Shown: piece after piece, positions 58,127-64,000 of the stretch | Layout of the letters: the number at the start of each line of letters is the position of its first letter | Numbering within the stretch: position 1 is the stretch's first letter | Source of the DNA: Neoscytalidium dimidiatum | Lineage: Eukaryota > Ascomycota > Dothideomycetes > Botryosphaeriales > Botryosphaeriaceae | DNA length: 64,000 nucleotides | NCBI GenBank assembly: GCA_037367355.1 | Contig: CM074701.1 | Location: forward strand, 558,001 to 622,000 | Direction: 5' to 3' | The notes under the pieces: model-generated | What the model was told of the DNA's origin: nothing | What the model saw: the letters and a program-made list of their open reading frames with translations, nothing else | The model's database searches: none | Translations under genes and position numbers: made by a program

Positions 58127-58666
58127 CTACGACTTCCCCTCCTCCGGAATGAACTTCCTCACCACTCCCTCGACCCACTTCTGCGGCACCCCCAACCTCA
58201 CCGCATCACGCACCGCCTCATTCATCCTCCCCACATACTCCCCTTTCGGCGGGCCCTCCCCAATCCTCAACCGATCCACATAAACCAACACTTTCTTCTT
58301 CTCCGCCGCTTCCTTCCCTACATCCACCCAGCGATCCTCACTCCCCTTCCAAAAGTCGACATCCAGATACTCCTTCGTGTACGCGTCCGGCACGCCCTCA
58401 TTGACGTCAAGTCGCGCTTCGTCGTCCGGCGTAAGCGCGTACAGCATGCCGTAGACGACTGTATCGAAATCTTCTTTCTCGCCGGTGGTGGTACTCGTGG
58501 GCGAAAGGGAGACGACATTCGCGTAGCCGCGCTCATTGATAAGCCAGCGGTAATTGCATAGGCGCGCGATGCCCAGATAGGTCGAGGAAGGGCAGCGACG
58601 GGACATTTGCGCGAGCCAGAGGTTGCTGCCGTAGGCGAAGTAGAGAGTTTTGTCGGCGGGTGGCAT
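58127..58666 (-). CDS. Gamma-glutamylcyclotransferase-like protein
   Basis: Cytosolic enzyme of the GGCT/AIG2-like fold, 179 aa, single exon. The N-terminal YFAYGSNLWLAQM is the substrate-loop signature, and the catalytic Glu lies in DVNEGVPDAY. These enzymes release 5-oxoproline from gamma-glutamyl compounds, in glutathione turnover. The frame is open further upstream (to 58852), but that part is Pro/Ser/Gln-rich and precedes the conserved start MPPADKTLYFAYGSN, so I place the start at 58666. The C-terminal region is Lys/Glu-rich and ends EEGKS. Fold-back copy D lies about 220 bp upstream of the start. Confidence 0.85.
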   Translation of the reverse strand: MPPADKTLYFAYGSNLWLAQMSRRCPSSTYLGIARLCNYRWLINERGYANVVSLSPTSTTTGEKEDFDTVVYGMLYALTPDDEARLDVNEGVPDAYTKEYLDVDFWKGSEDRWVDVGKEAAEKKKVLVYVDRLRIGEGPPKGEYVGRMNEAVRDAVRLGVPQKWVEGVVRKFIPEEGKS

Positions 58667-59667
58667 GGTAAGGGTTGGTGGAGGTGAAGGTGGATCAGGC
58701 TGTCGGTCTGTTGGATCGCGTTTGTGAGCAATGGCTGCGGAGGTTGTGGCAGGTTCTCTGTAGAGTGTTGCGGAAGACTGTGTCCACCGTTGCTGTTGGT
58801 GCCACAGAGGGTGGTGAAAGAAATGATCTCCCGCGTCGCAGGACGAAGCCATTCGTGAGAACGAACAGTCAAATCATGATTTACAGGCAATTGAAGTAGT
58901 CGTCCGCACGTGAATGCCATGGAAAGTTGACGACATCTACGTCCGGACGACTGCTTCAACTAGCCATGTGCCTTCATTTGAGAGCTTATCCGTTTGATCG
59001 GACTCGTCCTACGTGGCGAAGGATGATTTCTTCTGCTACCCAATGTGGTGTTTGGCTCGAGACGCAACCGTGAATGAAGTCGAATTTGGATCAACGCATA
59101 TTCAGAAGAATTGGGGCAAGAGTGAGATGCTACATGAGGATACTCTGCTTCCCCGGACTTCGGTGAAAGCCACGTACTGGAGAAGTAGGCGAGAAACTTA
59201 AGGTCTTTTGAGGTGATAAAGGGGACATAGAGGAAGGAGTATTGGAGGAGATCTTACAAAATCTTGATGACAGCACTGGGAAAGAAAAATGCGACGTGGA
59301 CGGAAAAAGCAGCTTGGCTCGGTGATACCGTGATCTCCCGCCTTACTTCCTAAATACTCCCAAGCTCTGTCGGCTCTCTGAACTACCAGGCAGAAGGGTC
59401 TCCTCGGTCTTCGATGTTGACTCACTAGTGCTACGGACAAGCTGCAGTGCCCCAAAAGGATGTGGCCAGTCAGATTAGAAGCCGCGGTCCAAAACTAGTT
59501 CCGAGCGGTCACGTCATCGGCAACGCTTACTACAAAGCATTGACCAAGAAATTAAGAGGTTGCCGCCGAGATCCGGTTTCAACCAACATTATTATTCATT
59601 CAACTCATTTTTCGCCGTAGGTCGGCCTCTTATATATACAGCGTTATTACGGTTTTTTTTTTTTTTT
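58667..59667. other. Intergenic region holding fold-back copy D
   Basis: Upstream of the gamma-glutamylcyclotransferase-like gene and 3' flank of the carboxypeptidase gene. It contains fold-back element copy D (58891-58959). A T17 run (59653-59669) reaches into the stop codon of the carboxypeptidase. No gene is supported. Confidence 0.45.
58891..58959. repeat. Fold-back element, copy D (best conserved)
   Basis: A 69-bp element made of 21-bp arms and a 27-bp loop. The left arm starts TTGAAGTAGTCGTCCGCACG at 58891, and the right arm (58939-58959) is complementary at 19 of 21 positions. It defines the family ends TTGAAG...CTTCAA. No target-site duplication is obvious. Confidence 0.78.
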
Positions 59668-61449
59668 TTACAAAGACCACTCGATGCCCATCTGCCTCTT
59701 CGTCATCTTCGCTGTCGCATTTGCGCTGGTGAAGTTGAACCCGTTGCCGAAATCGCCCGACTGGGTGGTGAAATCGGTGCGCTCGTTCAGGCTGTCGATG
59801 CGGCCGAGGAGGAACTCGAGCTGGCGGTAAGCAGCCGAGGGCTGGTATTGCGGAACCTGTGAATCTATTAGCATCCTGTAGTAGTACTGCGTATTTGGAA
59901 GTGACTTACCATGTGACCGGACATCGCGACCTCGACCCAAGTCAGGCCACGCTCGGTGTGAGCGGTTCCCATAATGCCCGATGCGGCAAGCGTGCTCAAT
60001 GAAGCTTCTTCGTGGTACGGAACGTAGAATGGCTCGGTGGGGGCGGTCTGGAAGCCTTGTGCGCCGCCCCACGTCATGTTCTGGATCATCAGGAGGGTGC
60101 CGTTGGCAATCAGGATGTAGTCGAGGTTGCCGTGAGCGATGATGGAGCGGCCGTTGGTGCGCTCAATGACACCGGGGAGGACGGACAGGCCGGAGGCAGG
60201 AGACGTGTCGGTATCGAGAACACCGTTGGAGCACTCCGCCCACTCCTGAATTGGAGCGTTGATGGCCTTCTGAACGTCGGTGCGGTTGAAGTAGATAAAC
60301 GCGCCCTCAGGAATGTAGTCGAAGGATCCGGGGAAACCAAGCACATCCCACAGAAGCGGGCAGGTGGTCGCAACCTGGTAGATGTCAAAGCAGGGGTTCA
60401 CGGCGCTGACGGCATAGTAAATGTCGTCCCAAAGGTCACAGCCCGCAGCATCTCCGTCAACGTTCGGTGGAGTGGGCAGAGGACCCGCTGGAGGGAAAGT
60501 CAGGTAATCGTTGAAGAAATCCGTGTAGCCGCACTCGTCAGCGCGGTTGTGAATGTCGTCCAGGAAGGTCTGGTTAAGGTTGAACCACGGTGCCCAGTAG
60601 TCCACAAAGGGGACTGCGGGAATCTGCTGCTGCACAACGTCGTACGAGGTGCTAGGATCGTAGATCAAGAAAGCTTGAGCATCGTAGTACGTCGTGTCAT
60701 TTGTGTTCAGCATAGCGTCCTATAGAATGCTGTCAGACAAATTGTGTGGGGAAATTAAAGTTAGGGAACCCTCGTACGGTGATATAGGGAACATAGTAGC
60801 CGGCGTAAGACTCGCCGGCAATGTACACCTTGCGGCCGTGCAGGCCAAAGGTATCGACGAAGTTCTTCCAGAAACCAAGGAATTGAGCAGCGGCCTCTTC
60901 TTCGTTGGTAGCCGTGGGAGTGCCCTGAGTGAAGCCGGTGCCGATGGGTTGCTCAACCCAAACCATGTTGGTTAGGTTCACCCAAGTCCAGGGGTTCTTC
61001 ACAGGCTTGAAGGTACCGTACTGCCATAGCACGGGTCCGTTCTCCTGGAAAAATCCCTCAAGAGATGAGCATCCGGGACCACCATTCAACCAAATGAGAA
61101 TCTCGTCCGTAGCATCAGGGTTCTCCGAGGGGAAGAACCAGAAGTACAGCTCACTTGTCTCATTGGCCTTCTCAGAAATGGGGAGCAGGCCGGCGTAGGA
61201 CTCGCCAACATCGAAGTCGACCTCAGGAATGGCGGAGCCATTGACCGCGAACTTGGTGGTGTTTACGGTTTGCGGGATGATGTAGTCGGCGCGCTTCTCG
61301 ACGACCGGAGGGGTCTTCTTGAGCAGATCTCCACGGCGCGGGCGCGGCATCTCAGGCACCTTCTTTCCCGCATACTGCGCCGACCTTGCTTCCACGAGGA
61401 CGGACGAGGCAGCGAGGGCGCACGCCGAGAGAAGGGTTGCGACGCGCAT
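59668..61449 (-). CDS. Secreted serine carboxypeptidase (S10)
   Basis: Carboxypeptidase of 556 aa that removes C-terminal residues from peptides, probably extracellular or vacuolar. Three exons on the minus strand: 61449-60778, 60719-59910 and 59856-59668, all phase 0. The signal peptide is [24 protein letters not shown] pair ([11 protein letters not shown], about residue 52) may mark the end of a short propeptide. The catalytic triad is complete: Ser in [11 protein letters not shown], Asp in [13 protein letters not shown], His in SGHMV joined by the last splice to PQYQPSAAY. The substrate block [13 protein letters not shown] is intact. Several N-glycosylation sequons are present. The stop codon is followed at once by an A run (15 A after TAA in the coding sense). 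The first 672 nt exon ends VPYIT and continues [13 protein letters not shown]. Confidence 0.94.
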
Positions 61450-63420
61450 GTTTCGGACTTCGCTGTCAAGGTCAATGTGACAAGGGAGAATTGAACAGCG
61501 CTCAAAGGTTCCGCAGAGCTGGCGAAGGAGACCGACAGGAGGGCCACAGAAAGTAACGAGGGGCAGAGCGGCTGTAAGAATTCGAAGAGAGATTCGTACT
61601 ACATGTCTCCCGCGGCGAGCGGCACACGCCGGGATGGAGGGCGTAAATATTTACGCAGAGCAGGGATTTCGGCCAAGGCTTAGCCTTCTCGGGCAAGTAG
61701 CTTGAGGCAGCTTGTCTGTGCCTCGCATGCGCCCCGGCCTGAATGGCGGGATGCTGCGGCGGTGGTGCTCGGTGGTTACATTGCCGGCGGGCGGAGGTGC
61801 GCGACTCGACCAACGACCTTACGCCCAGCAATAACAATGACGCGCGCAAGAAAGATAGTGGCGCATCTCGCCCATTATACGGCCGTCATTCGAGAAGACG
61901 ACAGGATATTGGGCTGCAAGGGGCCCTTTGAGCTCATGTTTGTTTCCTTTGAATTTTCCGGACCAAAGCTACGAAGCGATGAGTGGAGGACCTGAGCTGC
62001 CGACAAGACCAAGACCCAGGAATCGTGCTCCTACTCACCGACATCGAATTGCTGATTGCATCCCGCTCTCTCGCAGCTTGCAGGGACCACGGCAGCCTCC
62101 GCAACTCTTGCATGATGACATTGCGCGTCTCTCTCAGAGACTCGACCATTCATCTCCTTCCCAAAGCAGCGACGCCGCCCAAAAGCCAATCGCTTCCCAG
62201 AGGCGCAGCGCCGCTCATGGGAGCAAACGGCCTCGCTCACCGGCGCGCCTTGCGCCGTATCTGACCGCTGCTGAGCCGTCCGCCACCGCCGCCCCGCCGC
62301 TGCCTCGGTCGCCCGCTTGCAAAAGCAAAAGCAAAAACAAAACGCGAGCTGTCATCGCGGGCGCCGCCCCCGCCCACGGCGCGCTCCCTGGCCGTCCCTT
62401 TTTTGTTTTCTCCACACGAGCTCCCCACCGCGGCGCCCCCGATAAGACCATTCCCGAAAGAGCAGCTCGAACACCCATCGCCCTTCAGGTACCCGAGCGT
62501 TTCGCCTGACGGGCTCCGCCCGATCATGCGAGTAATTTTCCTCTTTTTCTCCGTCGTTCGCACGCCGCAGTTGCTTATCACGCACAAGACTAATTTATGT
62601 CATTTACGCGACCTCGGCGTTCGCCGTTACGTCTGCGGCCCGAGAAAAGTGATGCCAGGTGAGGGAGGAAAATGTGGAGCGACATCATGGGGAGGCGCCA
62701 AGATGCCGCGTCCAAGCTTCGTCAAGCAGCCGCGTGGCGACGGGTGCCAAGCGGCTCTGCTGCCACAGCCGCTGGCGAGGCATAGCGCGGGCAGACCGGA
62801 GCGAAATGGCTAATTTGGCGTAGAGTCTTCCAAGCGATCCTTGGATTTTGGCTGTGATCCGTGGGCTGTGAATGGTCGGCTGCAACGCCGCCTGCTGAGT
62901 GGCTGGCGGGTGGCGAAAAGTAAACTCAAACTTCAAACGCAGAATAGTCAAGAAGGTTGGCGGAAACGGGATGGCATAAATACGAGTATAGGCTTATAGC
63001 CTATTCTTATGGTTAATGCGACATGCCGTGCTTGATGCTCATCTCGTATGGGACTCAAATATGATGAGCAAGGACGCATTGGGCCAATGATTAACCACGA
63101 CAAACGTATCCGGACATGATGTCTTGACCAGCAACATACGGAGTGTGTTTCAAAGAAATCCTAGCCGCAAGCGTAAGTGCGCAATCAGGTCTTATTGGAA
63201 CTATCCGGCTTTTCTTTTCCCCCATCATCAGTCGGATGATGGATTCAATATTGGTTTCCGTGAAACGGTAGTACTTGGAAGATTCATAGCACGACAAGAG
63301 CGGTAGTTGTAAATGTTCAAGCAGGATCATCTCTTTCCCGCTTTATTCATTCACTCCATTAGAAATTCCTTAAAAACCAAGTCGTAAGATACATGTGAAA
63401 AGAAAAAGACTGCACGTCGC
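61450..63420. other. Intergenic region, no gene seen
   Basis: Nearly 2 kb between the carboxypeptidase start and the 3' end of the sedolisin gene. The first part is GC-rich and probably contains the carboxypeptidase promoter. Open frames on both strands are short and overlapping, with no recognisable domain. No repeat of the fold-back family was found here. Confidence 0.4.
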
Positions 63421-64000
63421 TTAGTTGCGGTATCCGCCATACCTGGTCTGCACCGCCAACTTTAGGAGACCACCGAAATCAGGAGTACCCAATCCGGTAA
63501 CAGGGTCCCAACCTTCAGTAGCGTTCCATGACGCACCCGGGACGAAGGGTGCAGGCAACCCAGAATAAATATCGGTTCCAGTGCAGCCCCTGGAGCCACC
63601 GTCCACAATATCGGTCAGAGAGTTGACTCCGGTACTGTACAGCCACGGGTTCAGCCAGCCCAGGGGAGCCTGGCCGGCCTCGACCCGAGCTGAGTTGAGC
63701 AGGGCCACAATGGAAGAGAAGGTAGGGGCCGAAGCAGAAGTGCCACCAACGAGAATCTCATCGCCGCCGTCGATGACGTGGAAGCGGTAGCCTTGAGCAG
63801 CGACGTCGGGGAAACCACGACCGTTCGGGTTGTACAGGCCATCCCACTTGCTACCGAGGATGCCCAGATACTTAGTAACAGCCTCGTCTTGCCAGCTGGG
63901 GCGCTCCCACAGGTCCGAGAAACCGCCGGACGAGAAAGAGACAGCCCTCTCGGGCTCAACTTGGTAGGTACCACCGACCGAGGTGACATAGGGGCAAGCA
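63421..64000 (-). CDS. Tripeptidyl-peptidase/sedolisin (S53), C-terminal part
   Basis: The 3' part of a secreted serine-carboxyl peptidase; the gene continues beyond the window edge. About 193 codons are present, reading from [12 protein letters not shown] to the stop at 63421. The catalytic Ser lies in [14 protein letters not shown]. The oxyanion and calcium site residues are in [12 protein letters not shown] and [13 protein letters not shown], both typical of S53. The fragment [11 protein letters not shown] is also diagnostic. The catalytic Glu and Asp, the propeptide and the signal peptide must lie outside the window. It may be a tripeptidyl peptidase or an endopeptidase of the same family. 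Confidence 0.9.
   Translation of the reverse strand, partial: ACPYVTSVGGTYQVEPERAVSFSSGGFSDLWERPSWQDEAVTKYLGILGSKWDGLYNPNGRGFPDVAAQGYRFHVIDGGDEILVGGTSASAPTFSSIVALLNSARVEAGQAPLGWLNPWLYSTGVNSLTDIVDGGSRGCTGTDIYSGLPAPFVPGASWNATEGWDPVTGLGTPDFGGLLKLAVQTRYGGYRN

Overview
The window is nuclear DNA of a filamentous ascomycete (Pezizomycotina). The evidence is intron structure (introns of about 48-90 nt with GTAWGT/GTGAGT donors and short branch-to-acceptor distances), fungal-only families (DUF2415, DUF3425-bZIP, DUF7918, DUF4238, a Pezizomycotina aspartic protease without signal peptide) and gene spacing of 1-3 kb. I cannot name the species. Genes lie on both strands with no operon or clear biosynthetic cluster. 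Exon coordinates below were worked out by hand from splice consensus, reading phase and protein continuity.

Layout: 1-2.6 kb no gene; 2.6-4.0 kb acyltransferase-3 membrane protein (-); 4.0-7.4 kb GC-rich non-coding; 7.5-8.6 kb SDR dehydrogenase (+); 10.4-11.6 kb serine/threonine dehydratase-like PLP enzyme (+); 12.9-13.9 kb broken SDR gene (-); 14.7-16.3 kb cystathionine beta-lyase (-); 17.3-19.5 kb DUF2415 WD-like protein (-), divergent from mitochondrial Hsp70 (20.3-22.4 kb, +); 23.8-24.7 kb DUF7918 protein (+); 25.2 kb tRNA-Arg(CCU); 25.9-27.4 kb decayed exonuclease/zinc-finger-like gene (+); 27.7-28.6 kb Nudix hydrolase (+); 28.7-29.3 kb CUE-domain membrane protein (-); 30.4-31.9 kb L-fuconate dehydratase-type enolase superfamily enzyme (+); 32.4-33.5 kb alpha/beta hydrolase (-); 35.3-36.4 kb aldo-keto reductase (+); 36.9-37.7 kb bZIP/DUF3425 regulator (+); 37.9-38.9 kb second alpha/beta hydrolase (+); 39.5-40.6 kb KRR1 (+); 40.9-42.7 kb secreted GH43 (-); 44.2-46.2 kb broken DUF4238 gene (+); 48.3-49.1 kb small secreted four-cysteine protein (+); 49.8-51.4 kb aspartic protease (-); 53.7-56.3 kb zinc-knuckle protein (-), divergent from a NOP13-like RRM protein (56.6-58.0 kb, +); 58.1-58.7 kb gamma-glutamylcyclotransferase-like protein (-); 59.7-61.4 kb serine carboxypeptidase (-); 63.4 kb to the edge, C-terminal part of a sedolisin/tripeptidyl peptidase (-).

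Functionally the window mixes housekeeping genes (mtHsp70, KRR1, NOP13-like, cystathionine beta-lyase) with a saprotroph or plant-associated set (GH43, three proteases, sugar-acid dehydratase, small secreted protein).

Two signals stand out. First, the tRNA-Arg(CCU) gene carries, besides a normal 37/38 intron, a 51-nt insert in the anticodon stem with GTAAGT...CAG ends and a branch-like motif. Removing it restores a perfect anticodon stem, so it looks like a spliceosomal intron inside a tRNA gene. Second, at least five dispersed fold-back elements of 67-69 bp share terminal inverted repeats close to TTGAAGCAGYCRTCCGGACG, but their loops are unrelated. A further degenerate copy lies inside the unusually long Nudix intron.
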